This document shows positions 8,874-16,836 of a DNA stretch of 64,000 nt, one piece after another. This DNA comes from Paenibacillus sp. FSL R5-0912 (GTDB taxonomy: Bacteria > Bacillota > Bacilli > Paenibacillales > Paenibacillaceae): the NCBI RefSeq assembly GCF_000758605.1, contig NZ_CP009282.1:5146001-5210000 (forward strand), in the 5' to 3' direction. The translations under genes and the position numbers were made by a program. Numbering within the stretch: position 1 is the first letter of the stretch; each line of letters starts with the position of its first letter. A model generated the notes under the pieces. That model was not told the DNA's origin and made no database searches. It saw nothing but the letters and a program-made list of their open reading frames with translations.

Positions 8874-9263
8874 TCAAGCAGGCAGCAGCTTCATCACCGT
8901 TTCAATAATGATGCTGATAATCGGTACGGCCAGCACCATGATCAGCACTTTGCCGGCCAGCTCGATTTTGGAAGCGATCGATTCCTGTCCGGCATCGCGC
9001 ACGATCTGTGCCCCGAACTCCGCGATATACGAAATGCCGATGATTTTAAACACGGTTTTGATGTAGATCATTTCCATCCCGGAGGATTCTGCCACCTGCT
9101 CCAGCGTGCCAAGAATCGTTCCGATCTTGCCGATCAGAAACAGAAAAATCAGTATGCCTGCCGCAGTAGTCAGCAGAAAAGCGAACATCGGCTTTTGTTC
9201 CTTCAGGACAAGGATGAGGACGGTCGACAGAATCCCTATTCCCACTACTTGAATGATTTCCAT
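8874..9263 (-). CDS. spoIIIAD: SpoIIIAD, stage III sporulation membrane protein
   Basis: A 129-residue protein with three or four transmembrane helices, beginning MEIIQVVGIGILSTVLILVLKEQKP. The family features GRISYIAEFG-like IIGISYIAEFGAQIVRDAGQESIASKIELAGKV and a C-terminal hydrophobic helix are present. SpoIIIAC and SpoIIIAD share an AC/AD domain and are thought to form part of the membrane base of the channel. It is 9 bp downstream of spoIIIAC, hence translationally close-coupled. Confidence 0.95.
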   Translation of the reverse strand: MEIIQVVGIGILSTVLILVLKEQKPMFAFLLTTAAGILIFLFLIGKIGTILGTLEQVAESSGMEMIYIKTVFKIIGISYIAEFGAQIVRDAGQESIASKIELAGKVLIMVLAVPIISIIIETVMKLLPA

Positions 9264-9272
9264 AACCCCAGC

Positions 9273-9476
9273 CTATTGAAAAAGAAAGATCGTTTTGATT
9301 TCCTGAAGCAGTCCGTCCAGCATGCGGATCACCATGAACAGCACGATGATAAAACCGACAATCGTTACCCAATGGGCGATGTCCTCTTTGCCCATCTGCT
9401 TAAGCACCGTGTGGATCATGGCGATAATGATGCCGATGCCGGCAATCTGAAAGATCGCGTTAACTTCAATATTCAT
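9273..9476 (-). CDS. spoIIIAC: SpoIIIAC, stage III sporulation membrane protein
   Basis: A 67-residue protein with two transmembrane helices, beginning MNIEVNAIFQIAGIGIIIAMIH and ending DGLLQEIKTIFLFQ. This matches the very small SpoIIIAC family (about 68 residues). I placed the start at the ATG 9476, eight bases after a GAGG site; a GTG at 9485 would add MPG and sits on the ribosome-binding site. It lies between AB and AD. Confidence 0.94.
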   Translation of the reverse strand: MNIEVNAIFQIAGIGIIIAMIHTVLKQMGKEDIAHWVTIVGFIIVLFMVIRMLDGLLQEIKTIFLFQ

Positions 9477-9489
9477 TCCTGGCACCTCG

Positions 9490-10008
9490 CTAAAAGATCA
9501 AAATGACGATCAATGCTCCAAGCAGCAGACCCAGGCTTTTGCTCACCTTTTCATATTTGCCCTGATCTTCTCTGGCCGCTGTCTCTTCCTGCTTCAATTG
9601 CTGCAGAGCCAGTGCAATATGCGTGCTCTGATTCGATCTGTCACTGGTTCCGAGTGTGCAGCTGAGCTGCCGGAAAATTTCCTTCTCTGTTCCTTTCAGG
9701 GAGGCGCTGCTCCAGTGAATCTCCATGGACCGCTGCACAGCTTCCTCGGCGCTGTAGTTATGCGGCGGGCTCATCTCTTCCGCTGCCGTGAGGAAGAATG
9801 CTCTCAGCGGCTCCTTGCTCTGCATCCCGATCCGGCGCAGCGCCTCCGGCAGCGGGGTATAGCCATACTGGATCTCCGTCTCCAGCCGCTGCAACGCTGC
9901 GATCAGGCCTCTGATATGCCGGGGCCGCTCAGCATACTGGGCAGCCCGCTTGAAGCCGGCCAGCGTGCCCGCAAGCACGATGAGCACTGCCCCGAGCAGC
10001 TTAAGCAT
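9490..10008 (-). CDS. spoIIIAB: SpoIIIAB, stage III sporulation protein
   Basis: A 172-residue mother-cell membrane protein. An N-terminal hydrophobic helix (MLKLLGAVLIVLAGTLAGF), a soluble helical domain with LIAALQRLETEIQYGYTPLPEAL and FRQLSCTLGTSDRSNQ, and a C-terminal helix KSLGLLLGALIVILIF are all visible. It resembles GspF-type platform proteins of secretion systems. The start ATG at 10008 overlaps the last 8 bases of spoIIIAA, indicating coupled translation. A GTG at 10017 is an alternative. Confidence 0.94.
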   Translation of the reverse strand: MLKLLGAVLIVLAGTLAGFKRAAQYAERPRHIRGLIAALQRLETEIQYGYTPLPEALRRIGMQSKEPLRAFFLTAAEEMSPPHNYSAEEAVQRSMEIHWSSASLKGTEKEIFRQLSCTLGTSDRSNQSTHIALALQQLKQEETAAREDQGKYEKVSKSLGLLLGALIVILIF

Positions 10009-11002
10009 GCCGGTCACCGCCTATCCGCTCTTCTGGAGAGATCAGCAGCAGCCCGCGCTTCTGGGCGTCCAGGATGCGGAAGGACAGGCCAACCTCCGAA
10101 CGGTGCAGGATTACGTACCGCTCGAACATCCGGTGCTCCAGCAGACCGCCAAGGCCGGGCCGGCGGGCCAGCTCGGACACTTCCTTGCCATGGGCGGAAG
10201 CGACTACCGAGATGCCGGCGTGCAGCGCCTCGGTTACTGCATCCGCATCCTCCAGGCGGCCGATCTCATCGGCAATCAGCACATCGGGTGAAAGTGAGCG
10301 GATCATCATCATCATGCCTTCCGCTTTGGGACAGCCATCCAGGATGTCCGTGCGCGGGCCGACGTCGAAGGCTGGAATCCCGCGGCGGCTGCCGGCGATC
10401 TCCGAGCGTTCATCGACGATGCCGACCTTGAGACCCGGGCGTCTGCCCTCGCGTCCGCCCTGCCCTCCGGACGAGATCTGCCTGGCGAGGTCACGCAGCA
10501 GCGTGGTCTTGCCATGCTGCGGCGGCGAGAGGATCAGCGTATGCATAATGCGCTGCCGTCCCCGGTCCAGCAGATAAGGCAGCACGCCGTCTGCCAGCCC
10601 GTGCACTTCGCGGGCAATCCGCACATTGAAGCCGGTAATATCGCGGAGATGCTCAACCCCCCCGCCGCTTAAGACCGTCCGGCCGGATAAGCCGATCCGG
10701 TGCCCGCCGGGAATCGTGATGAAGCCCTTGCGCAGCTCCTCTTCCATCGTATACAGCGAATGATTGCTGATCAGGTCCAGCAGCCGGTGCGTATCCTCCC
10801 GGTCCGGCTTGTAGGCTTCAACGGGAAGCTGTGTCAGACTGCCGTTCACGCCGACAAAATGATATTTGCCGGAGTAATTAATCTCTAGCGGCCGTCCTTC
10901 ACGGACGCGCACTTCCTCCACCTTGTCCAGGAGCGCAGCGGGGAGGCCGCCGAGCAGCGCTCTTACTTTTTCGGGAAACAATAGAAGCCAATCATTTGCC
11001 AT
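10001..11002 (-). CDS. spoIIIAA: SpoIIIAA, stage III sporulation AAA+ ATPase
   Basis: Cytoplasmic secretion-type ATPase of the feeding-tube apparatus, 333 residues from MANDWLLLFPEKVRALL. The P-loop reads SPPQHGKTTLL (about residue 160), with Ser at the position of the first Gly of the usual GxxxxGKT, so it is a slightly non-canonical Walker A. Walker B is DVLIADEIGR. Other family features are VDERSEIAG and HGKEVSELARRPG. First gene of spoIIIA. I chose ATG 11002 behind GGGGGTAC; a TTG at 11017 is less likely. Confidence 0.95.
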   Translation of the reverse strand: MANDWLLLFPEKVRALLGGLPAALLDKVEEVRVREGRPLEINYSGKYHFVGVNGSLTQLPVEAYKPDREDTHRLLDLISNHSLYTMEEELRKGFITIPGGHRIGLSGRTVLSGGGVEHLRDITGFNVRIAREVHGLADGVLPYLLDRGRQRIMHTLILSPPQHGKTTLLRDLARQISSGGQGGREGRRPGLKVGIVDERSEIAGSRRGIPAFDVGPRTDILDGCPKAEGMMMMIRSLSPDVLIADEIGRLEDADAVTEALHAGISVVASAHGKEVSELARRPGLGGLLEHRMFERYVILHRSEVGLSFRILDAQKRGLLLISPEERIGGDRHA

Positions 11003-11043
11003 ACAAAGTACCCCCAAGTTGTCCTCTACTTAATAGCTTTATT

Positions 11044-11075
11044 CCATATTTATGCTTGTACTTGTACTTTATGAC
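11044..11075 (-). promoter_or_regulatory. putative sigma-E promoter of the spoIIIA operon
   Basis: On the minus strand GTCATAAA (11075-11068) and CATAAATAT (11054-11046) are separated by 13 bases. This resembles the sigma-E pattern (TCATA near -35, CATAnnnT near -10) used for spoIIIA in Bacillus subtilis. It lies between yqhV and the spoIIIAA start, exactly where such a promoter is expected. Confidence 0.6.
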
Positions 11076-11084
11076 TATCATCTA

Positions 11085-11357
11085 TCATTTCTTCAGAATG
11101 CCGATTAAGAGAAAGGCCACACCGCAGCCGATCCAGCCGAGCTTGCCCCACGACAGCTGCTGGGCCATCCCCGTCAGGCCGACTGCTGTGGTCAGAATCA
11201 GGATTGTCGGGCCGACCAGTGCCAGCCCGGAATTAACCGCGAGCGCCTTATCCACCTGGTTCAGCCTCAGCATAATCAGTGCAGCAGCAATCTCCACACT
11301 GCCTGACAGCAGCCGAAGTCCCGCCATCCAGCTCACATACTTGTCCAATCTGTTCAA
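11085..11357 (-). CDS. yqhV: YqhV family (DUF2619) membrane protein
   Basis: A 90-residue protein with three predicted transmembrane helices (about residues 10-31, 40-62 and 70-88), starting MNRLDKYVSWMAGLRLLSGSVEI. Family and position (immediately upstream of spoIIIAA) match B. subtilis YqhV, a sporulation-associated protein of unknown function. The GGGAG site in front of ATG 11357 is good. No function can be assigned from sequence alone. Confidence 0.85.
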   Translation of the reverse strand: MNRLDKYVSWMAGLRLLSGSVEIAAALIMLRLNQVDKALAVNSGLALVGPTILILTTAVGLTGMAQQLSWGKLGWIGCGVAFLLIGILKK

Positions 11358-11374
11358 CTCCCTTGTACAAATCT

Positions 11375-11536
11375 ATGGATACCAAAGAATCCGCTGCGAA
11401 TAAACAAGCTGTTATCCATGGATATGCAGAAGAGGTCCACTTTAGACAAGAAGAAATGCAGGAAGCTAGCAGAGATTTAAGCAGATGTGAAAGAAATCAT
11501 AGTGCTCTCCTCTATAAAAAAATATCATCGGTATGA
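11375..11536 (+). CDS. doubtful 53-residue ORF in the yqhV-yitT intergenic region
   Basis: The 331 bp between yqhV and the yitT-family gene hold one open frame encoding a charged, helical-looking peptide (MDTKESAANKQAVIHGYAEE to KKISSV). No ribosome-binding site precedes its ATG and I do not recognise the peptide. The rest of the interval is AT-rich promoter sequence. It may be a gene remnant or chance. Confidence 0.15.
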   Translation: MDTKESAANKQAVIHGYAEEVHFRQEEMQEASRDLSRCERNHSALLYKKISSV

Positions 11537-11688
11537 TAAAATTAATTTTGCGCGTGCAAAAAAATGGAGCTCTGGAAAATAGAAGGGCAGGCCGCTGGAG
11601 AAACTAAGCCTTCCTAAACGCTTCTGGAGTGGGTTCGAGCGCCGCAGAAATACAGATAAAGACATCGGAAAAAGAGGGGATCACAGTC

Positions 11689-12555
11689 ATGCAAGTTCGT
11701 AATTTCGTAGTACCGCTCGTATCGGGAACAGTAGCCAGACAGGTCAAAGAAGTAGCCATCATTATATTCTCGGCACTACTGTTAGCGAGCGGGCTCAGGC
11801 TGTTCCTGATTCCGCATCAGCTGCTCAGCGGCGGCGTAGCCGGAACGGCCTCCATCATCGGTTATGTAACGAATCCGAAGTACATCTCGCTGTATTATTT
11901 CGCCATTAACCTGCCGATCCTAATCTGGGGTTTCGTAGCCGTGGGAAAGAAATACATCTGTTATAGCCTGCTGTCCGTCGTATCGACCACATGGTTTCTG
12001 AATGTGATTCCGCTGGTCAAGCTGACGAAGGACCCGATTCTGGCCAGTATTTTTGGGGGTGTGATCATTGCCGGCGGTGTCGGCTTCTCGCTGCGGGCGG
12101 GAGGCTCTTCCGGGGGATTCGATATTCTGGGCTCCATCATTACGCGCAAGCGGGATATTCCGATGGGTACTGTGCTGTTCGTGATGGACGGTCTGGTAAT
12201 TCTAAGCCTGGGCTTCTTCAGAAGCTGGGATTCGGCGCTGTACGCGATGCTATGTATTTTCGTCAAAAGCCGTGTGGTCGATATGATCCATATCCGCCAT
12301 GTCAAGCTGACCTGCTTCATCGTTACGAAGGAGCGGGAGAAGATGCTGAACCGCCTGACCTGTCTGCCTCACGGCATCACCGTCGTGAATGCGGAGGGCG
12401 GATACAGCCATGAGGGTAATACGATGCTGATGACGGTAACGACCCGCTACGAGCTGGCTGACCTGCGCAAGACGATTCTTGAGACCGATCCGAAATCCTT
12501 CGTCAACGTGCTGGAGACAGTGGAGATTATGGGCCGGTTCAGACGATTGAGTTAA
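11689..12555 (+). CDS. YitT family membrane protein (DUF161/DUF2179)
   Basis: A 288-residue protein of the YitT family. Five or six transmembrane helices span about residues 17-190 and include the family repeats FLIPHQLLSGGVAGTASIIGY and GVGFSLRAGGSSGGFDILGSII. The cytoplasmic C-terminal DUF2179 domain (about 205-285) contains ITVVNAEGGYSHEGNTMLMTVTTRYEL. The substrate is unknown; YitT proteins are presumed transporters. I chose the ATG 11689 behind AGAGGGGA; an in-frame start at 11629 lacks a site. Single gene, ended by the hairpin at 12654. It interrupts the yqhV-efp order known from Bacillus. Confidence 0.9.
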   Translation: MQVRNFVVPLVSGTVARQVKEVAIIIFSALLLASGLRLFLIPHQLLSGGVAGTASIIGYVTNPKYISLYYFAINLPILIWGFVAVGKKYICYSLLSVVSTTWFLNVIPLVKLTKDPILASIFGGVIIAGGVGFSLRAGGSSGGFDILGSIITRKRDIPMGTVLFVMDGLVILSLGFFRSWDSALYAMLCIFVKSRVVDMIHIRHVKLTCFIVTKEREKMLNRLTCLPHGITVVNAEGGYSHEGNTMLMTVTTRYELADLRKTILETDPKSFVNVLETVEIMGRFRRLS

Positions 12556-12653
12556 ACGAGGATAGTTGTATAATGTGCAATTAAAACCAGCGAAAAGAGA
12601 TGCGAACATTTTAAGCATACCGCCTATACCGTTGCTAGCCACATTTACTATAC

Positions 12654-12699
12654 AAAAAGAGTGCTGCTCTCCGCTCGCGCAGGGAACAGCACTCTTTTT
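12654..12699. terminator. bidirectional terminator after the yitT-family gene
   Basis: AAAAAGAGTGCTG at 12654 pairs with CAGCACTCTTTTT ending at 12699, a 13-bp perfect stem flanked by A and T runs. It can end transcription on the plus strand and would also work from the other side. Confidence 0.85.
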
Positions 12700-12776
12700 G
12701 ACTAATGATTGTTGGTTCTAATAGATCTTTGTCTCTTTGTCTTATACATTATCCGCTTTACATCCACGTCAGCACA

Positions 12777-12984
12777 ATGTATTCGGTTTTCCGCATACAT
12801 TTGGCTCATCTACCCAATCACAGGCACATGTATTCGGTTTTTCGCATACATTCGGCCCGCCTACCCTATCCCAGGCACATTACATTCGGTTTTCCGCATA
12901 CATTTGGCTCATCTACCCAATCACAGGCACATGTATTCGGTTTTTCGCATACACAATGTATCCGGTTTTTCGCTCAAGTCCCAA
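12777..12984. repeat. 51-52 bp tandem repeat, three full units plus two partial units
   Basis: Each unit begins with ATTCGGTTTTTCGCATACA (or TTTTCCGC) and continues with a variable GGCTCATCTACCCAATCACA segment ending CAGGCACA. The core ATTCGG starts at 12781, 12832, 12884 and 12935 (periods 51, 52, 51), with a fifth shortened copy ATCCGG at 12960. Units 1 and 3 are nearly identical and unit 2 differs mainly in the middle. All three plus-strand frames are open across the array. The 537 bp from 12556 to 13092 otherwise hold only the two terminators listed. Confidence 0.85.
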
Positions 12985-13021
12985 CTCAATTTAGGGTTCA
13001 CCTGCCACATGGCGCCAAACA

Positions 13022-13058
13022 GGGATGTCCTCCAGCCTTCCGGCTGAAGAAACATCCC
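13022..13058 (-). terminator. terminator downstream of aspartate kinase
   Basis: GGGATGT at 13022 pairs with ACATCCC ending at 13058, and an inner AGCC-TTCC-GGCT stem lies within the loop, just past the aspartate kinase stop on the minus strand. The tail is only moderately T-rich. Confidence 0.55.
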
Positions 13059-13092
13059 CAATGGTCATGCTGTAGAATTACAGTCCAGAAGC

Positions 13093-14346
13093 TTACCGGC
13101 GGTCCTGCGGGCCTCCCACGAAGGCCTGCTCTGCGGTGTCGAGATTATAAGCGGTATGCAACGCCTGAATAATCTGCTGCAGATTGCCGGATTCAATGAC
13201 GCAGGAAACCTTGATCTCGGAGGTGCTGACCATCTTGATGCTCACACCTTCGTTCGAGATCACCTCGAACATTTGGGCCGCAACCCCCGGATGGCTGACC
13301 ATGCCGGCGCCGACAATCGACACCTTGACCAGACTATCCTCGGAAGTCACTTCACGGTACGGCAAGACACTGTGCAATCCTTCAATTACCTGCTTAGCCT
13401 TTTCCAGATCGCTAAGGGCTACGGTAAAGGAGAAGTCTGCGGTCTGATTCTGAACGCCGCTCTGTACGATAATATCAACGTCCACACCCTCTTCGGCCAG
13501 CTTGCCGAAGACCTGGGCAAGTACACCCGGAACATCCGGAACTCCCAGAATACTGATCCGGGCCACATTCTTGTCATACGCAATGCCGCTAACTACTACA
13601 CCCTGCTCCATACTTGCTTCCTCCTTCACAACAGTTCCCTCATTATGGTTAAAGCTCGATCTGACGACCAGCTTCACTTGATATCGTTTGGCATACTCCA
13701 CCGCGCGCGGATGCAGTACGGCTGCACCGAGATTAGCCAGCTCCAGCATCTCGTCATATGAAATTTCCTTCAGCTTCCGCGCAGTCTTCACAATACGCGG
13801 GTCTGTGGAATAGATGCCGTCCACATCGGTATAGATTTCGCAGACATCTGCTTTGATCGCAGCAGCCAGCGCAACCGCCGTTGTATCCGAACCTCCGCGG
13901 CCCAGCGTGGTAATCTCACCGTCCAGTGTCATTCCCTGGAACCCGGCAACGATAACAATCTGCTCACGCTCCAGCGACTCCAGAACACGGCGTGGAACGA
14001 TTTCACTAATCCGCGCACGGCCATGGGTCTCATCGGTACGGAACCCGGCCTGCCAGCCTGTATAGGATACAGCATTCCGCCCGATTCCATGAAGAGCGAT
14101 GGACAGAAGCGCTACTGAGATCTGTTCCCCCGTAGTCATCAGCATATCCATTTCCCGTGCGGGAGGCTGCCCGTTCAGCTGTTTCGCCTGATCGATCAGT
14201 TCATCTGTCGTATCCCCCATAGCGGATACAACCACAACGCAGCGATGTCCCTCATCCTGCTTATCTGCGATGCGCTTGGCGACACGCTTCATACGTTCAA
14301 TATCGCCGACGGAGCTGCCTCCGAATTTCATAACATAAAGTGACAA
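13093..14346 (-). CDS. aspartate kinase (LysC-type, ACT-regulated)
   Basis: Phosphorylates aspartate at the entry of the lysine, threonine and methionine pathway; in a spore former it also feeds dipicolinate. The 417 residues show the kinase N-terminus MSLYVMKFGGSSVGD, VVVVSAMGDTTDELI, LGRGGSDTTAVALAAA and YTDVDGIYSTDPR. Two C-terminal ACT domains follow (about 265-340 and 345-410; ISILGVPDVPGVLAQVF and VSIVGAGMVSHPGVAAQMF). The best start is a TTG at 14346 giving MSLYVMKF, 11 bases after AGGGAG; a GTG at 14358 overlaps that site. No lysine riboswitch is visible in the short leader. Exact isozyme (lysC, dapG or thrD) is uncertain. Confidence 0.93.
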   Translation of the reverse strand: MSLYVMKFGGSSVGDIERMKRVAKRIADKQDEGHRCVVVVSAMGDTTDELIDQAKQLNGQPPAREMDMLMTTGEQISVALLSIALHGIGRNAVSYTGWQAGFRTDETHGRARISEIVPRRVLESLEREQIVIVAGFQGMTLDGEITTLGRGGSDTTAVALAAAIKADVCEIYTDVDGIYSTDPRIVKTARKLKEISYDEMLELANLGAAVLHPRAVEYAKRYQVKLVVRSSFNHNEGTVVKEEASMEQGVVVSGIAYDKNVARISILGVPDVPGVLAQVFGKLAEEGVDVDIIVQSGVQNQTADFSFTVALSDLEKAKQVIEGLHSVLPYREVTSEDSLVKVSIVGAGMVSHPGVAAQMFEVISNEGVSIKMVSTSEIKVSCVIESGNLQQIIQALHTAYNLDTAEQAFVGGPQDRR

Positions 14347-14525
14347 AGTCCCATTCACTCCCTATTTCGCTGTAAGTAGTAGCTTTTATTTGGTTTTCGC
14401 TTTAACACAGTATAATACGAAAATCATGACATGCGTTAATAGTTTCACAAAAAAAGCGCCCAATTTTCCGAACATGTCCATTCCTCTAAGCCTGGCAGGG
14501 CAAATTATATTCAGCTGAAGCTGTA

Positions 14526-14556
14526 CAAAAAACCTCCGCCGCATAGTGCGGGGAGG
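14526..14556 (-). terminator. terminator of efp
   Basis: On the minus strand CCTCCCCGCA, loop CTA, TGCGGCGGAGG and then a run of six T. The stem has one bulge. It ends efp transcription before the aspartate kinase promoter region. Confidence 0.85.
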
Positions 14557-14595
14557 CCGTCTTAAATAACGTTGAACCCGGAGCTAAGACAGCTC

Positions 14596-15153
14596 CTACG
14601 CGCGGGAGATGTATTTACCTTCGCGGGTATCGATCAGGAGAACGTCTCCTTCATTAATGAACAATGGAACCTGTACCGTATGGCCGGTTTCCAGAACAGC
14701 CGCTTTAGTTGCACCCTGAGCGGTATTGCCTTTAACGCCCGGTTCTGTTTCGGTAACCTTCAGCTCAACGCTTGTAGGAAGGTTGATTCCGAGGATTTCG
14801 CCCTGGTAGCTGACGATATTGACAGTCATATTCTCTCTCAGGAAGTTAAGCTCCCATTCCAGCTGCTTCGCAGTCAACTCGAACTGGTCATAAGTTTCGT
14901 TGTCCATGAATACATGCTCTGAACCGCTGGCATACAGGTACTGTACTCCACGGTTCTCGATGATCGCACGGCCGATCGTTTCGCCTGCACGGAATGTACG
15001 TTCAACGGTATTGCCGTTACGCAGGTTCTTCAGCTTGGAGCGGACAAATGCCGCGCCCTTACCCGGCTTCACGTGCTGGAAATCGATAACGGTGAAGATA
15101 TCCCCTTCTACTTCTACGGTCAAGCCTGTCTTGAAATCATTAACTGAAATCAC
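14596..15153 (-). CDS. efp: elongation factor P
   Basis: Relieves ribosome stalling at polyproline stretches. The 185 residues form the usual three OB/KOW-like domains: the N-terminal loop HVKPGKGAAFVRSK carries Lys32, the site that is 5-aminopentanolylated in Bacillus. The VERTFRAGETI and YLYASGSEHVFMDNETYDQ blocks, and the C-terminal VPLFINEGDVLLIDTREGKYISR, are conserved. It is 45 bp downstream of pepQ on the same strand, as in B. subtilis. Confidence 0.98.
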   Translation of the reverse strand: MISVNDFKTGLTVEVEGDIFTVIDFQHVKPGKGAAFVRSKLKNLRNGNTVERTFRAGETIGRAIIENRGVQYLYASGSEHVFMDNETYDQFELTAKQLEWELNFLRENMTVNIVSYQGEILGINLPTSVELKVTETEPGVKGNTAQGATKAAVLETGHTVQVPLFINEGDVLLIDTREGKYISRA

Positions 15154-15198
15154 AAAAAATCCCTCCTGGAATCGATGAATTAACTGAATAAGTGTGTC

Positions 15199-16269
15199 TT
15201 ACAGTACCGTGTATTCCTTAGACGAATGTGTCAGCAGCGCGATGCCGCTTTCGGTAATGACAATATCATCTTCAATCCGCACGCCGCCGAGGCCGGAGAG
15301 ATAAATTCCCGGTTCTACGGTAACTACCATGCCCGGCTCCATAATTTCATCGGCAAGCTTGGACAGACGCGGGGATTCATGAACCTCCATGCCCAGACCA
15401 TGGCCTGTGCTGTGGCCGAAATACTCACCATACCCGTAACGGGTGATGATGTCGCGGGCCAGGGCATCACATTCGCGGCCGGTCATGCCGGGCTTGATAT
15501 GTGCCAGTGTGTGAAGCTGCGCTTCAAGCACAATATCATAGATTTCCTTCAGCTTGGGATCTGGCGATCCCGTAGCAATCGTACGTGTTACATCTGAGCA
15601 GTAACCGTCCAGCAGAGCGCCGAAATCGAGGGTTACGAATTCGTTGTTCTGGATGATCTTGCTGCTGGCTACGCCATGCGGCATGGCCGAGCGTTCGCCG
15701 GAAGCAACGATTGTATCGAACGAAGACGAGGTTGCACCATGCGTACGCATGTAGAATTCCATTTCCAGATCGACATCACGTTCAGTCATGCCTGGTTTGA
15801 TCACATTCAGGATATGACTGAACGTGGCGTCGGCCAGATCGGCCGCCCGCTGCATGACAGCCAGCTCTTCTTCGTCCTTGAACATGCGCAGATTCTCCAC
15901 GGCTTTGGATACCGGCACCATGACAGCCGGCTGCAGAGCCGCCGCATAGGCAGTGTACGCGCTGAAGGTTACATCATCCTGCTCGAATCCAACCCGGACT
16001 TGTCCGCCATGCGGCAGCAGCTCGCGTACGGTGTCAATGAATTTCGAAGCATGCTGAACTACCTGGAGGCCGTTTACCTGTTCCGAGGCCTGTGTCATAT
16101 ACCTGAAGTCAGTCAGCAGATAACTGTCATCACCGGTAACCAGCACATACCCGGAGGAGCCGGTGAATCCGCTCAAATAGCGGCGGTTATAGCCGCTGGT
16201 AATTAACATCGCATCCAGTCCCTGTTCCTGCAAAACCTTACGCAGCTTGGAGACGCGCTTGTTGCTCAT
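15199..16269 (-). CDS. M24 family aminopeptidase P/Xaa-Pro dipeptidase (YqhT-like)
   Basis: Cytosolic metallopeptidase that removes residues before proline. There are 356 residues from MSNKRVSKLRKVL, with a creatinase N-terminal domain (about 1-130) and a pita-bread peptidase domain (about 135-356). The metal ligands are in place: two Asp in VTLDFGALLDGYCSDVTRT, His in GHSTGHGLGMEVHE, Glu in TVEPGIYL and Glu in VRIEDD. I took the ATG 16269, seven bases after AGAGGAG; in-frame starts further upstream give unusual N-termini. Pairing with efp is conserved in Bacillales. Downstream, the aroQ gene usually beside it in Bacillus is absent. Confidence 0.94.
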   Translation of the reverse strand: MSNKRVSKLRKVLQEQGLDAMLITSGYNRRYLSGFTGSSGYVLVTGDDSYLLTDFRYMTQASEQVNGLQVVQHASKFIDTVRELLPHGGQVRVGFEQDDVTFSAYTAYAAALQPAVMVPVSKAVENLRMFKDEEELAVMQRAADLADATFSHILNVIKPGMTERDVDLEMEFYMRTHGATSSSFDTIVASGERSAMPHGVASSKIIQNNEFVTLDFGALLDGYCSDVTRTIATGSPDPKLKEIYDIVLEAQLHTLAHIKPGMTGRECDALARDIITRYGYGEYFGHSTGHGLGMEVHESPRLSKLADEIMEPGMVVTVEPGIYLSGLGGVRIEDDIVITESGIALLTHSSKEYTVL

Positions 16270-16344
16270 TTTCATTCTCCTCTCGAAATAGCCACATTGT
16301 ATTTTAACATAGTGGCATGCCACCTGAGAAGTTTTTTCGGACGC

Positions 16345-16836
16345 TTAGGCCAGCTTTGTCTGCTGCTCCCGTTTCCGCTCATCCGTATACTCCATCGCCG
16401 CAGTATATCCGATGAATAATCCCCAGAGTAAAAAGAGGCAGAATTCACTGATCACAGAGTTCCATGGCAGCTTGAAAGGCGGCTGCATCAGGAACTGCCA
16501 GGAGCCGGCAAGGAACAGGGCCGACCACCAGAGCACACCGTAAATCATACCCGGCCAAGGCCCCTTCAGCTTGCGGAAAATAAGCACATAGATCAGGGAA
16601 ACGATCACCGAGAAGACGATAAAGGATAAATATCCGAGCAGATGCCCGGCAGGCGACACCAAAAATTCATGTTTAAAGAAGGGCTCCGCCAAAAATCCCG
16701 GAATCACCTTGGTGAAATGCAGGACGTACATCAGCCAGCGGGCTCCTCCCCAAATGATGCCGGCGAAAAAACCCAGTTCAATGGCAAAATAAAACGGATT
16801 CGTATGGACTGACTTTTGCTTGTTAGAAGAACTCAT
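16345..16836 (-). CDS. yqhR: YqhR family membrane protein
   Basis: A 163-residue protein with four transmembrane helices (about residues 15-40, 62-86, 97-112 and 128-148), starting MSSSNKQKSVHTNPFYFAIELGFFAGIIWGG. Segments such as FFKHEFLVSPAGHLLGYLSFIVFS fit the YqhR family, and the gene sits between pepQ and a divergent yqhQ as in B. subtilis. The function is unknown. The 156-bp divergent region to yqhQ must contain both promoters. Confidence 0.8.
   Translation of the reverse strand: MSSSNKQKSVHTNPFYFAIELGFFAGIIWGGARWLMYVLHFTKVIPGFLAEPFFKHEFLVSPAGHLLGYLSFIVFSVIVSLIYVLIFRKLKGPWPGMIYGVLWWSALFLAGSWQFLMQPPFKLPWNSVISEFCLFLLWGLFIGYTAAMEYTDERKREQQTKLA

Noticed and set aside
9598..10431. A 277-residue plus-strand frame over spoIIIAB/spoIIIAA
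   Set aside because: Arg/Gly/Pro-rich shadow translation of GC-rich coding DNA on the other strand.
12777..12984. CRISPR-like appearance of the 51-bp repeat
   Set aside because: The units are contiguous, without unique spacers of regular length, and no cas genes are near.
12705..13172. Three overlapping plus-strand frames through the 51-bp repeats
   Set aside because: They are open only because the repeat unit is near a multiple of three and lacks stops. There is no good start signal, and the longest runs into the antisense of aspartate kinase.
14347..14525. Lysine riboswitch upstream of aspartate kinase
   Set aside because: The leader between the efp terminator and the kinase start is under 180 bases and shows none of the conserved L-box junction elements or a leader terminator.
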